Assembly: GCA_009837185.1 (NCBI GenBank)
Contig: VXUA01000012.1
Location: forward strand, 1-64,000
Length of the DNA: 64,000 nucleotides
DNA from: Gammaproteobacteria bacterium
GTDB taxonomy: Bacteria; Pseudomonadota; Gammaproteobacteria; Pseudomonadales; Azotimanducaceae
Direction of reading: 5' to 3'
The position numbers and the translations under genes are program-made. This document shows positions 28,386 through 37,033 of this stretch, piece after piece; position 1 is the first letter of the stretch; each line of letters begins with the position of its first letter. The notes under the pieces are model-generated. The model was not told where the DNA came from, did not search any database, and worked only from the letters and a program-made list of their open reading frames with translations.

Positions 28386-29246
28386 TTACGCGACGAGTAA
28401 ATGCCCTCGGATTTTTTCCATTGCTACTGATTCCAGTTGGCGAATGCGCTCTGCAGACACACCAAACTTCGAGGCAAGCTCTTGCAACGTTGCCTTCGGC
28501 TCGGACAACCAGCGTTCCATCAAAACGACTCGACTCCTTTCGTCAAGTGTTTGAATAGCTTTATAGAGACGTTCGTGTTGTTGCGTGTCCCAATCTTCCT
28601 TCTCAAGAACAACCTCAGCGATGGGAGTCTCATCAACAAAGGACTGCGCGGGGGACCAAGACGGCGACTCGTCATCATCTGACACAGAAGTGTCAAAATT
28701 GACATCGGGTGAAGACATCCTGCCTTCCATTTGCGACACGTCTTCGGTACGAACACCAAAATCCTCGGCAATGGCTTCTGTTTCCTTCCGCGTAAGCCAT
28801 CCAGTATGACCTTTCTTCGCATCGCGCAATTTGAAGAACAACTTGCGTTGCGCTTTAGTAGTAGCAATTTTGACGATACGCCAGTTCTTAATAATGAATT
28901 CATGAATTTCTGCGCGAATCCAATGAACTGCAAACGAAACGAGTCGTACGCCAACATTCGGGTCGAAGCGTTTCACTGCTTTCATGAGCCCGATATTTCC
29001 TTCTTGGATCAAATCGGCATCTGCCAAACCATAGCCGCGGTAGGTACGGGCAATGTGTACTACAAATCGCAAGTGGCTGAGAATCAACTCTCGAGCTGCT
29101 TCCAAGTCCCCATCATCATAAAACCGGCGCGCTAAATTCTGTTCCTCATCCGCGGTTAGGATCGGAAACGCGTTAACAGAATGTATGTAGGACCGAAGGT
29201 CGCTACCCGGCGATAATTGATTGATAGGAATGACGCTAGAACTCAT
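28386..29246 (-). CDS. rpoH: RNA polymerase heat-shock sigma factor, sigma-32
   Basis: A 286-residue sigma-70-family factor that directs transcription of chaperone and protease genes. Region 2 shows DLIQEGNIGLMKAVKRFDP and VSFAVHWIRAEIHEFI. The diagnostic RpoH box Q-R-K-L-F-F-x-L-R follows at about 132-140. Region 4.2 ends with ERIRQLESVAMEKIRGHL. The ATG at 29246 is 46 bases from a perfect CIRCE operator that overlaps the predicted promoter (listed separately), so the gene may be repressed by HrcA in addition to the usual controls. trmB follows after 26 bases. Confidence 0.95.
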   Translation of the reverse strand: MSSSVIPINQLSPGSDLRSYIHSVNAFPILTADEEQNLARRFYDDGDLEAARELILSHLRFVVHIARTYRGYGLADADLIQEGNIGLMKAVKRFDPNVGVRLVSFAVHWIRAEIHEFIIKNWRIVKIATTKAQRKLFFKLRDAKKGHTGWLTRKETEAIAEDFGVRTEDVSQMEGRMSSPDVNFDTSVSDDDESPSWSPAQSFVDETPIAEVVLEKEDWDTQQHERLYKAIQTLDERSRVVLMERWLSEPKATLQELASKFGVSAERIRQLESVAMEKIRGHLLVA

Positions 29247-29280
29247 TTATAAACTTGATTTCTTTGCAAATACATTAAAC

Positions 29281-29308
29281 ATTATATTTATTTAGCACTC
29301 TCTGTCTA
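29281..29308 (-). promoter_or_regulatory. Predicted sigma-70 promoter of rpoH
   Basis: Read on the minus strand: -35 TAGACA (29308-29303), a 16-base spacer, and a perfect -10 TATAAT (29286-29281). Transcription would start near 29274, about 28 bases before the ATG. The -35 box sits in the CIRCE spacer and the CIRCE arms cover the spacer and the upstream edge. Confidence 0.65.
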
Positions 29309-29318
29309 TGAGTGCTAA
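29292..29318 (-). promoter_or_regulatory. Perfect CIRCE element (HrcA operator) upstream of rpoH
   Basis: TTAGCACTC, nine bases, GAGTGCTAA: an exact match, both arms, to the CIRCE consensus bound by the repressor HrcA. It overlaps the predicted -35 box and spacer of the rpoH promoter, a position suited to repression. CIRCE usually precedes groESL or dnaK/hrcA operons; here it precedes the sigma-32 gene. Confidence 0.9.
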
Positions 29319-29577
29319 TTCGCCAAAAAGTTCCGCCTAAAGCAGAACAATGTATGCATCTTGTATCAGTTAACTATCTAAGGGCGAATAATCGAAACTC
29401 AAGCGGGTTCGCAGGTACCTCGAAATACGTCGATCTTGCACACATACCACATTATTCTGTGGAATCAGGCCACATGTATCAAGATAGACAGAGGGGAGTA
29501 GTACTAGTAGTCTCGAGCAAAGCAAATACTTCTATCGAGTCTTGGGGCACCGAAGTGTTCCACAGACTCATAGTGCT
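29319..29577. other. Gap between rpoH and the small membrane protein gene
   Basis: About 260 bases in which I see no gene, hairpin or RNA. A 120-codon + strand frame crossing it overlaps the real minus-strand gene and has no family features, so I treat it as chance. Confidence 0.4.
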
Positions 29578-30042
29578 TCAATTAGTCTTCTCGTTTTGCA
29601 TATTCGCAAGCAGCACTAGACCACTTGCAAAGAGTGTAATCACCATGAAAATCAGTATTAACCAACCACAATAAATTGCACCAACTAGGGAAGCACCACA
29701 CGCGATGGCTGGCGTAACAATCGGCATATTTGGCAAATTCATTAACACCGTAACCAGAATGATGATCGACAATATCGCTCCGACAATACCTTGAGATAGT
29801 ACCTTCCCATGATCTAAATTTAAAATCCAGTTTAATATATCTTCCATGGTCTCTTCGGCAATTTCGCGTTCACTCTCTGACATATTGTCGAACGACGACG
29901 ACGACTTATAGAACTCTTCCGTAAACGCCTCTGGATCCTCTTGAGCAATCTTAGCAAAGAACGCAACGCCAACTGTAACAATCGACACTACTATACAAAT
30001 AGAAGCGAAGATTGCAGCGATAATTTTTCCTGCTTTTTTCAT
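29578..30042 (-). CDS. Small integral membrane protein of unknown function
   Basis: A 154-residue protein, not recognised. One helix near the N-terminus (about 7-30, KIIAAIFASICIVVSIVTVG), an acidic extracytoplasmic or cytoplasmic loop of about 50 residues (EDPEAFTEEF, ESEREIAEET), then three closely spaced helices at about 86-104, 105-125 and 128-148. There is no signal-peptide cleavage site or catalytic motif. The loop is strongly acidic and serine-rich. No ribosome binding site is evident and no operon partner is adjacent. The reading frame is supported by coherent membrane topology only. Confidence 0.6.
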   Translation of the reverse strand: MKKAGKIIAAIFASICIVVSIVTVGVAFFAKIAQEDPEAFTEEFYKSSSSFDNMSESEREIAEETMEDILNWILNLDHGKVLSQGIVGAILSIIILVTVLMNLPNMPIVTPAIACGASLVGAIYCGWLILIFMVITLFASGLVLLANMQNEKTN

Positions 30043-30408
30043 ATTAGACAGTGTTTTAACTGATCAAAGAGTACATTTTAGTTGAAACGTCTGAAACATA
30101 GGTCTTGAAGCGCACCTGATACACGGCTTGACTTCTGCTGGATGCACTCGTCCATTCAAAGGAAGTAAACTCCATTGACTTCCTGCCGATTTGCAGCTCT
30201 GTCCGATAGCGGTTTTTTGCGTCACAGTGTCCTTGAACAAATGACTTTTGACTTAGTTAGAATTTAGTTGTTATGACTCATAGATTCGTTTTGTTACCAG
30301 AGACGAATCATCGGTCTTCGTTTAGCTACGGCCTACAGGTGGCGATCGTCTCGCTGTGTCGCCATCGCGACCGTTCAATTAGATTGAATCCCTGGAGGAT
30401 GTTCGTCC
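30043..30408. other. Intergenic region upstream of the ammonium transporter gene
   Basis: About 365 bases. I searched for a sigma-54 promoter (TGGC-x9-TTGC) ahead of the transporter gene and did not see one. TGGAGG stands ten bases before its ATG. No RNA gene or clear repeat is visible. Confidence 0.4.
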
Positions 30409-31821
30409 ATGTTTCCTACTTTTCGCAATATGCTACCGAACAAGACCACGCTCAGAGTTCTTACTTTGACCGGTGTGCTCTGTCTCGTCGCGTTGCCCAT
30501 ATCAGCTGACCAAAATTTGGGATACGTTTTAAACTCATTTTCATTCCTGATATGGGGTGTATTGGTAATGTGGATGTGTGCTGGTTTCACCATGCTTGAA
30601 TCCGGTACCGTACGAACCAAAAATGCATCAGTTATTTGTTTAAAAAACCTCGGTCTGTTCTCCATTGCGTGCATCACTTATTACATCATCGGCTATGACT
30701 TGATGTACACCGACGTAACGCAATTTATCGGTAGACCTTTCACGACCGGCTTCGGTCATGGGCCGTCAGCAGCTGAAATCGCGCATATTACGGATGGGGC
30801 ATCGAGTGCTGAGGTTGTGTCGAATGGCTACGCGACCATGTCCGATTGGTTCTTTCAAATGGTGTTCGTCGCAACCACGGCTTCAATTGTTTCAGGCGCT
30901 CTAGCCGAACGAGTCCGATTGTGGTCGTTTTTTGCGTTTATCTTCATATTAGTCAGCTTCATCTACCCCGTGGTAGGCGCAATGACCTGGGGAGGAGGTT
31001 TCCTTGCTGAACTTACTGAAAAACACGGCTTTATTGACTTCGCCGGTTCAACCATCGTACACTCTACTGGAGGTTGGGCGGCACTTGCGGGAGTTCTGAT
31101 TGTTGGACCAAGAATCGGTAAGTTTAGAAAAAACGGAACAGTCCATCCGACCCCACCGTCGAATGTGCCCCTAGTGACTTTAGGAGTTTTGATCCTCTGG
31201 TTAGGCTGGATGGGATTCAATGGTGGCTCAGTGTTAGCAATGGATAGCCCAGCTAACGCGACCATCATGAGCGACGTTATTGCCAACACAGTGATGGCCG
31301 GTGCCGCTGGGGTCTTGACCGTCATGGCACTGTCGAAAGTAATTCTAGGACGAATGAGCCTTCTTGCCGTATTGAACGGTGCGATAGCCGGCCTCGTTTC
31401 GATAACTGCCGCACCTGATTTTCACGACATGATCTGGCTGGCCATCGTAATCGGCGCAGTCGGTGGCCTGTTGTGTCTCATCACCATGCGCCTGTTCGAT
31501 GCTATCAAAATTGACGACGTGGTTTCCGCAATCCCAGCGCATTTAGTTGCCGGTATCTGGGGAACGATGGCGGTCTGCTTCACCAACGCAGATTCCTCTC
31601 TCTGGGTTCAGTTTGTAGGCATCGTTGTTGTGGGCGCGTTTACATTCACATTTTCCTGGATCGCTTGGTATCTCATCGATCTGATCTTTGGCTTGAGAAT
31701 CAGCGCGGAAACCGAAGAATTGGGACAAGACGTCACTGAATTAGGCATGGAGACCTATCCTGAATTTGTCCAAGTTATCGATCACGAGATGTACGCGGAA
31801 GAAACCGAAGCAACAAACTAA
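30409..31821 (+). CDS. amtB: Ammonium transporter, Amt family
   Basis: An inner-membrane ammonium channel of 470 residues with a cleavable-looking N-terminal leader (about 8-33) and eleven further helices. The twin-histidine pore residues are visible: His218 in STIVHSTGG and His378 in SAIPAHLVAG. The aromatic gate and selectivity region appear in FMLESGTVRTKN-like and WLGWMGFNGGS motifs. It belongs to the branch with an extended acidic C-terminus (EETEATN end). No glnK gene for the PII regulator is next to it, unlike most proteobacterial amtB loci. A hairpin between this gene and the convergent aminotransferase may end transcription from both sides. Confidence 0.93.
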   Translation: MFPTFRNMLPNKTTLRVLTLTGVLCLVALPISADQNLGYVLNSFSFLIWGVLVMWMCAGFTMLESGTVRTKNASVICLKNLGLFSIACITYYIIGYDLMYTDVTQFIGRPFTTGFGHGPSAAEIAHITDGASSAEVVSNGYATMSDWFFQMVFVATTASIVSGALAERVRLWSFFAFIFILVSFIYPVVGAMTWGGGFLAELTEKHGFIDFAGSTIVHSTGGWAALAGVLIVGPRIGKFRKNGTVHPTPPSNVPLVTLGVLILWLGWMGFNGGSVLAMDSPANATIMSDVIANTVMAGAAGVLTVMALSKVILGRMSLLAVLNGAIAGLVSITAAPDFHDMIWLAIVIGAVGGLLCLITMRLFDAIKIDDVVSAIPAHLVAGIWGTMAVCFTNADSSLWVQFVGIVVVGAFTFTFSWIAWYLIDLIFGLRISAETEELGQDVTELGMETYPEFVQVIDHEMYAEETEATN

Positions 31822-31840
31822 AGAGAAGTAGTTGAATTGA

Positions 31841-31871
31841 GTTAGAGCCTGCCCCTACGGTAGGTTCTAAC
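31841..31871. terminator. Hairpin between convergent amtB and aminotransferase genes
   Basis: GTTAGAGCCT pairs with AGGTTCTAAC (ten pairs, one G-U) around an 11-base loop. It sits between the stop codons of two convergent genes and could terminate both, although there is no T-run directly after it on the + strand. Confidence 0.45.
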
Positions 31872-33262
31872 TACGTCTCTGCGAATTTTTCGATAGTTTC
31901 GAGTAGCGCTCTTTCGAACTTAGTAAATAACTCGTCAATTTGTCCGTCCGTGATCACTAGCGGCGGGCAAAAACAGACAACATCTCCGAGGGCTCGGACT
32001 ACTAGGCCGTGGTGCAAACACCTTTCCATGCAGTAAATACCAACTTTTGCGACTTTCGGAAACGATTCTTTCGTTTCTTTGTTTTTGACGAGTTCAATCG
32101 CACCTATTAGACCAATGCCACGCGCCTCACCGACGAGCGGCAGGTCTTTAAATGCCCGCAGTCTTTTCTGAAAGGCTTCGGCCTTACGTTTAACCGATTG
32201 AAACAAGTCTAATCTCTCCATAATCTCGATGTTTCGAAGAGCTACTGCTGCACACACAGGATGCCCGGTATAGGTAAAGCCATGGGCGAACATACCAGAG
32301 GTACGCGTTGCTTCCTTTATCGATTCGTAAATGAAGTCAGGCACGACCACCGCGCTGATCGGTAGATATGCGCTCGACAGTGCCTTGGCCAGACTCACTG
32401 TCGTTGGTCTGATATCCATGGTTTGGCAGCCGAATGGATTTCCTGTTCTTCCAAACCCGCAGATTACCTCATCGTCAATGAACAGAATGTCATAGCGGTC
32501 TAATACTTCCTGTATCTTCGCGAAATATCCCTCGGGTGGAACAATGACTCCGCCTGCACCCATTACCGGCTCGGCAATGAAGGCTGCTATGGATCCTGAG
32601 CCTTCTTTTAGAATCAATTCTTCCAATTCGTTAGCAAGACGCGAGCTAAATTCCTCTTTGCTCTCACCCGCTTCGGCAAATCGGTAGTGATGAGGATTAC
32701 TCGTATGCAAGATTCCAGGAATTGGGAGATCAAAATTCTTATGGAACGCAGGCAATCCCGTCAAACTGCCAGCACCAAGTGTTACCCCATGGTAAGCGCC
32801 CCAACGTGAAATCACTTTTTTCTTTTCGGGTTTCCCGATCACGTTGTGATACAGCCACAACAGTTTGAGTTGGGTGTCGTTCGCGTCCGATCCTGATTGT
32901 CCAAAAAAAACTCGCCCGTTGTCGATTGGGACAATCGCGCTCAGTTTTTCTGCAAGTAAAACGCTTGGTTCGTTTGTTACACCTGCGAACAACTGTGCAT
33001 ACGATAACGTTCGCATCTGTTCCTCTGCGACAGAGACCAATTCTTCGACACCATATCCCAGAGCAGAGCACCAGAGCCCCGCCATTCCCTCTATGTATTG
33101 TTTTCCGGTTGCATCCCAGATGTAAACACCCTTCGCACGCTGTCGGATTAAGGGTCCTGTTTCGTGAAACTCCGCTAGATTAGTTGTTGGGTGAAATACA
33201 AAACGCAAATCACGCGCTTCAAGTGATGTAGGAGGGAATTCATTGTGGAAACGGTCAGTCAT
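31871..33262 (-). CDS. Class III (omega) aminotransferase
   Basis: A 463-residue PLP enzyme of the fold-type I class III group that transfers amino groups from omega-amino acids or amines, commonly to pyruvate. Landmarks: DATGKQYIEGMAGLWC near 48-63, the PLP phosphate-contact GSDAND near 126, DEVICGFGRTGN with the PLP-ring Asp, the Schiff-base lysine Lys293 in SLAKAL, and FTYTGHP. The form with GMAGLWC resembles beta-alanine or taurine:pyruvate and putrescine-type aminotransferases. Exact substrate cannot be fixed. Divergent from thiD, with the upstream region of under a hundred bases shared. It could pair metabolically with mmsA, 7 kb away, in beta-alanine breakdown (inference). Confidence 0.85.
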   Translation of the reverse strand: MTDRFHNEFPPTSLEARDLRFVFHPTTNLAEFHETGPLIRQRAKGVYIWDATGKQYIEGMAGLWCSALGYGVEELVSVAEEQMRTLSYAQLFAGVTNEPSVLLAEKLSAIVPIDNGRVFFGQSGSDANDTQLKLLWLYHNVIGKPEKKKVISRWGAYHGVTLGAGSLTGLPAFHKNFDLPIPGILHTSNPHHYRFAEAGESKEEFSSRLANELEELILKEGSGSIAAFIAEPVMGAGGVIVPPEGYFAKIQEVLDRYDILFIDDEVICGFGRTGNPFGCQTMDIRPTTVSLAKALSSAYLPISAVVVPDFIYESIKEATRTSGMFAHGFTYTGHPVCAAVALRNIEIMERLDLFQSVKRKAEAFQKRLRAFKDLPLVGEARGIGLIGAIELVKNKETKESFPKVAKVGIYCMERCLHHGLVVRALGDVVCFCPPLVITDGQIDELFTKFERALLETIEKFAET

Positions 33263-33355
33263 AGAATTTATGTATCCGATTGGCTATCTCAATCACGCAC
33301 AACTCGTTGGTTGTTTCGGTTGCACACGAATCGGTATCTATACGAGAACACTATT

Positions 33356-34159
33356 ATGGCGTTTATTGTCTCAATCGCGGGCTCGGATTCCTCGGGTGGG
33401 GCCGGCAATCAAGCAGACGTTTCTTGCATAGAAGCTTTGGGACACCATGCGCTAAGCGTTATTACAGCAATAACTGCTCAAGATAAACGTGGCTTGCAGC
33501 ATATCACACGCAGCGATGAAACAACTGTCCAAGCTCAATTAGACGCCGTCTTTTCTACCTTCAAAATCGGCGCAGCAAAAAGTGGAATGCTTCCGAATGC
33601 TGTTAGCATTCAAGTGCTTGCGAAGGCCTTGAAAAATCAATCCAAACCTCTTCCTTACGTTCTCGATCCGGTCATATGTGCTTCGAGCGGCGAGCTACTT
33701 GTCCAAGAAGAGTCGATTCAAGCGATGGTACAACAACTCTTTCCTCTGGCGACAGTCGTGACTCCAAACATTTCTGAAGCTGAACGCCTAACAGGCCGAA
33801 ACATAAACACCCTGGAGGAGATTATTGCTGCAGGTAGTGAGATTCTAAAACTGGGCTGTCGAGCCGTCTTGATCACCTGTGGTCATGCTGAAAGCGACCC
33901 TGGTATGGACGTATTTCTTGATTCACACACCAAAGGCGTGCCGTATTACATACATGGCAGATACATTGCGGATCGCTCGCCGCGGGGTACCGGGTGCACT
34001 TACGCGTCTGCGATCGCCTGCGGACTTGCCTCTCACTTGACTCTATATGATGCTATACAGAACGCTAAACGCTTCATAACTTTGGCGATTGCGAATGCCT
34101 ATCGGGTTGAGTCAGACTTTTGGCTTTTGAACCATCAAGTCGCCGCTAGCGAACTATGA
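33356..34159 (+). CDS. thiD: Hydroxymethylpyrimidine/phosphomethylpyrimidine kinase
   Basis: Phosphorylates HMP and HMP-P to HMP-PP for thiamine synthesis. Family motifs: AGSDSSGGAGNQAD near the N-terminus (usual GIQAD has Asn here), ITAITAQ, PYVLDPVICASSGELL, TPNISEAERLTG, and the anion-hole GTGCTYASAIA. I choose ATG 33356 (267 residues), which places the conserved strand IVSIAGSD right at the N-terminus; the frame is open upstream to 33245 but that part is unlike the family and overlaps the divergent gene. Its stop overlaps the ATG of thiE (ATGA), implying coupling. First gene of the thiamine locus. Confidence 0.93.
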   Translation: MAFIVSIAGSDSSGGAGNQADVSCIEALGHHALSVITAITAQDKRGLQHITRSDETTVQAQLDAVFSTFKIGAAKSGMLPNAVSIQVLAKALKNQSKPLPYVLDPVICASSGELLVQEESIQAMVQQLFPLATVVTPNISEAERLTGRNINTLEEIIAAGSEILKLGCRAVLITCGHAESDPGMDVFLDSHTKGVPYYIHGRYIADRSPRGTGCTYASAIACGLASHLTLYDAIQNAKRFITLAIANAYRVESDFWLLNHQVAASEL

Positions 34160-34782
34160 CTCGACCGGTACTACATGTGATCACAGACGAATCGCTCCAG
34201 CAACGCTTCACCCACGAAGAACTAGCCCAAAGAATCACTGAAGCTGGAGCAGATTTCCTACAGTTTCGGGAGAAACGACCCAAAGAGACCCAGGAACTAC
34301 TCTCAACCGCTCGGGAACTCCATCAAATTTGCCGACAATCGACCGCCACTCGACTAATCGTAAACGATCGCGCAGATGTAGCCTTCGCGATTGGTGATTG
34401 TGGAGTTCATCTCGGAGAAAACGACCTGCCCGTCGAAATCGCGCGTCAAATATTGGGTCCGGAACGCATTATCGGTGGCACGCTAAACCATCCCGAAAGT
34501 TTTTCCCTAAGGTGGGCTCGACATTTCAATTACTTGGGAGTTGGACCTGTGTTTGATACAAACTCAAAAGCAAATCCAGCACCGACTTTAGGACTTAACG
34601 CATTGACCGAGCTTTGTCAGGCTAGCCCTGTTGACGTCATCGCGATCGGGAACATCACATTGGAATACATTGACGATGTCCTCGCAACAGGCGTTGCGGG
34701 AGTCGCGGTACTCTCAGCCATTGTCTGTAGTAACGATCCAGCCAAACAGACTCAAGAATTTATGAAAGCTCTAGGCGCATGA
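34156..34782 (+). CDS. thiE: Thiamine-phosphate synthase
   Basis: Joins HMP-PP and thiazole phosphate to give thiamine phosphate. A 208-residue TIM barrel with the marks FLQFREK near 35-41, LIVNDRADVA near 66-75, GVHLGENDLP, GGTLNHPES, YLGVGPVFDTNSK (usual T-x-TK), and IAIGNI. Overlaps thiD by four bases and the next gene by four bases (both ATGA), so the three are one translationally coupled unit. 'GNI' replaces the common GGI at the phosphate-binding loop, a minor change. Confidence 0.9.
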   Translation: MTRPVLHVITDESLQQRFTHEELAQRITEAGADFLQFREKRPKETQELLSTARELHQICRQSTATRLIVNDRADVAFAIGDCGVHLGENDLPVEIARQILGPERIIGGTLNHPESFSLRWARHFNYLGVGPVFDTNSKANPAPTLGLNALTELCQASPVDVIAIGNITLEYIDDVLATGVAGVAVLSAIVCSNDPAKQTQEFMKALGA

Positions 34783-35444
34783 CTCTCGTGTCTTCGTTAC
34801 CACATGTCATGTTGATTTGCGACTATCAATTTTGTGGGTCTACCGAGCGATGGTGTGAGGCACTACAAACGATTAGTAACAAAGATTGGAACAATGAACT
34901 TGCTGTACAAGTCCGTATCAAGAATCAGTCTCCTACTCAGTACCATGAATTGGCCGAACTAGCGAAATCGATGCTGCCATCGACGGTGCGAACATTACTC
35001 AATGGCGACGCTGAAGTGGCTGCAGAGCTTGGATATGACGGAGTTCACCTACCTCAGAGTCGACTTAAGACTCCTTCGATGTACACCGAGAAACTTAGCT
35101 GGGTATCAGTCGCGATTCACGCGACTTCGGAGCTCGATTTCCTCGAACCACTCGGTGCACATTCCATTGTGGTTGCTCCGGTTTTTCGTCCTCAGTGGAA
35201 AGCTGGTACGCCGCTCGGATTGTCGCGGCTTCGTGCGTTGGTTGTGCAAAGCTCTGTGCCGGTCTATGCACTAGGTGGCATTGACTATAGCAACGTTGAT
35301 GCATGTAAACAACAGCACGTGTATGGCATTGCTGTACTGTCTTCTGTTTTAAAAGCTCGAGATCCTGTCGAAGCAATAAAAAAATATTTAGCGTGTTTCG
35401 CCCTGGCAAATCCGCTCCAAGAATCTCGATCGACAGGGGACTAG
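34779..35444 (+). CDS. Second ThiE/TenI-like protein
   Basis: A 221-residue TIM-barrel protein of the thiamine-phosphate synthase/TenI superfamily. It keeps LLNGDAEVAAELGYDGVHLPQSRL, SVAIHATSELD, VVAPVFRPQWK and ALGGI, but lacks the FRxK motif of true ThiE (there is VQVRIKN instead). This suggests either TenI-like thiazole tautomerase activity or a divergent synthase. In TenI the thiazole phosphate product of ThiG is aromatised, which would fit a locus containing thiG. Starts in the ATGA overlap with thiE. The exact activity cannot be decided from sequence. Confidence 0.75.
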   Translation: MTLVSSLPHVMLICDYQFCGSTERWCEALQTISNKDWNNELAVQVRIKNQSPTQYHELAELAKSMLPSTVRTLLNGDAEVAAELGYDGVHLPQSRLKTPSMYTEKLSWVSVAIHATSELDFLEPLGAHSIVVAPVFRPQWKAGTPLGLSRLRALVVQSSVPVYALGGIDYSNVDACKQQHVYGIAVLSSVLKARDPVEAIKKYLACFALANPLQESRSTGD

Positions 35445-35665
35445 ACGACAGATATTTCCTGACTAACCGTGACGTTGGTAAAAAAGGAATTGCGAGCAAC
35501 AGGTTACAATCAAGCCGTTAAATTAAAATCGTAAACAGATTTTTCTTTAGGCGCATGCAACTACCTCAAACATACAACCAATATCTTTTTGGCGTCCTGG
35601 AGTTTGGCACAGGCAGCTCATTGCACGAAATCACCAAAGTAGGCCTTCGTCGGAACTGAAGTCCA

Positions 35666-37033
35666 ATGAAAACCAAGAAAACCGATCGTTTTACCAATCC
35701 AACACGTCGAACAATAGTCAAAGGATTAGCAGCGACTCCTCTAGTCCTCGCTCTCGGCGCAAATAAACTCGGAGCACAGGAACTCTCTCAAATGTCTTCT
35801 AATACGCAATCCTCTAATTCTGAATTTGTCAATGGCGTGAGCGATTCGCAAATCGTTCTCGGTACCTCAGCGGCGTTCACGGGACCTTCGCGCGGTCTCG
35901 GGATTGAGTTATATCGGGGTGCGATGGCGTACTTTCAGGATGTAAACTCGAAAGGCGGTGTTCACGGTCGTGAAATTACTTTAACGCTGTACGATGACGG
36001 TTATCAACCCGACCCCGCAGTGAACAACACCACAAAATTGATGCGGGACGATAAAGTCTTTGCGCTCTTTGGGTATGTAGGTACACCGACGGTCACCAGA
36101 GTCTTACCATTATTGAAGAAGTTCCAAGAAGAAAGTTTCCTGCTGTTCTTTCCGTTCACTGGGGCTCAGCCTCAACGGCAACTTCCGTATGGGCCGTTCG
36201 CGTTTAACTTGCGCGCTAGCTACCGTCAAGAAACTGGTGGACTGGTCGAAAATTTCGTCAAAGTGGGGCGTGAAAAAATTGGCGTGTTTTATCAAGCTGA
36301 TGCGTATGGTCGTAGTGGTTGGGCAGGATGTCGAGAAGCACTTTCCAAACATAACCTCAAAATGGTCGGCGAAGCCACCTACACTCGTGGAACTCAATAT
36401 ACCGCGAGCTTAAAAGAGCAAGTCGAATGGTTCATGCGCGATAAACCGGATGCGATTGTCTGTATCGGTGCGTACGCTGCGTGCGCGGCGTTCTTACGAG
36501 ATGCTGTCGATGGTGGGCTACAAGTACCAATTGCTAATCTCTCCTTCGTAGGTAGTGAAAACTTACTTAAGCTCATCACGGACACTCACGACAACCCAGA
36601 ACAATACAGTCAATTCTTGGTCAATTCCCAGGTTGTCCCAAGCTATAACGATTTGTCTCTCGAAGGAGTTCAGCAGTACGACGAGTTTATGACCAAGAAC
36701 GCGCCGAGTGCACCTTCGCACGTTACTTCAAAAGATGAAGAATACAAAACGTTTGATCGAAGCTTCGTGAGTTTAGAGGGTTTTCTCAACGCGAAATTGA
36801 TGACTGAAATTCTTACCCGAATCGGACCGGAACCCACTCGTGAAGGAATAGAAGATGCGGTATTCACTATCCAAGACTTAGATCTTGGTATTGGGGAAAC
36901 GGTCTCGTTCAACGAAGATCGTCGACAAGGTCTTGATCGAGTGTATTACACGATTGTGGAGAACGGCAGCTTCGTCCCGCTGAATGAATGGACGGCCGCC
37001 TCCAATGCATGGACTGAGGCGGCAGGCTCATGA
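35666..37033 (+). CDS. Tat-exported periplasmic binding protein of the branched-chain amino acid/urea type
   Basis: A 455-residue type I periplasmic binding protein (Peripla_BP_6-like). The N-terminus carries a twin-arginine signal (TRRTIVKGL, then a hydrophobic stretch, cleavage near LGAQE). Binding-fold marks: IVLGTSAAFTGPSRGLG, FQDVNSKGGVHGREI, YDDGYQPDPAVNNTTKL, and FGYVGTPT, as in ABC LivJ/UrtA-type proteins. No ABC permease or ATPase gene is nearby. The last bases overlap in ATGA the next gene, which encodes a membrane protein with a periplasmic sensor-like domain, so the two are probably partners. It lies between thiE-like and thiC genes, suggesting a ligand linked to thiamine metabolism (inference). 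Confidence 0.82.
   Translation: MKTKKTDRFTNPTRRTIVKGLAATPLVLALGANKLGAQELSQMSSNTQSSNSEFVNGVSDSQIVLGTSAAFTGPSRGLGIELYRGAMAYFQDVNSKGGVHGREITLTLYDDGYQPDPAVNNTTKLMRDDKVFALFGYVGTPTVTRVLPLLKKFQEESFLLFFPFTGAQPQRQLPYGPFAFNLRASYRQETGGLVENFVKVGREKIGVFYQADAYGRSGWAGCREALSKHNLKMVGEATYTRGTQYTASLKEQVEWFMRDKPDAIVCIGAYAACAAFLRDAVDGGLQVPIANLSFVGSENLLKLITDTHDNPEQYSQFLVNSQVVPSYNDLSLEGVQQYDEFMTKNAPSAPSHVTSKDEEYKTFDRSFVSLEGFLNAKLMTEILTRIGPEPTREGIEDAVFTIQDLDLGIGETVSFNEDRRQGLDRVYYTIVENGSFVPLNEWTAASNAWTEAAGS

Noticed and set aside
29312..29674. A 120-codon + strand frame beside rpoH
   Set aside because: It overlaps a minus-strand membrane protein gene with better support and has no family features.
35555..35659. A 34-codon frame ending six bases before the binding-protein gene, possible leader peptide
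   Set aside because: No clear ribosome binding site, no regulatory codon run and no attenuator-like hairpins.
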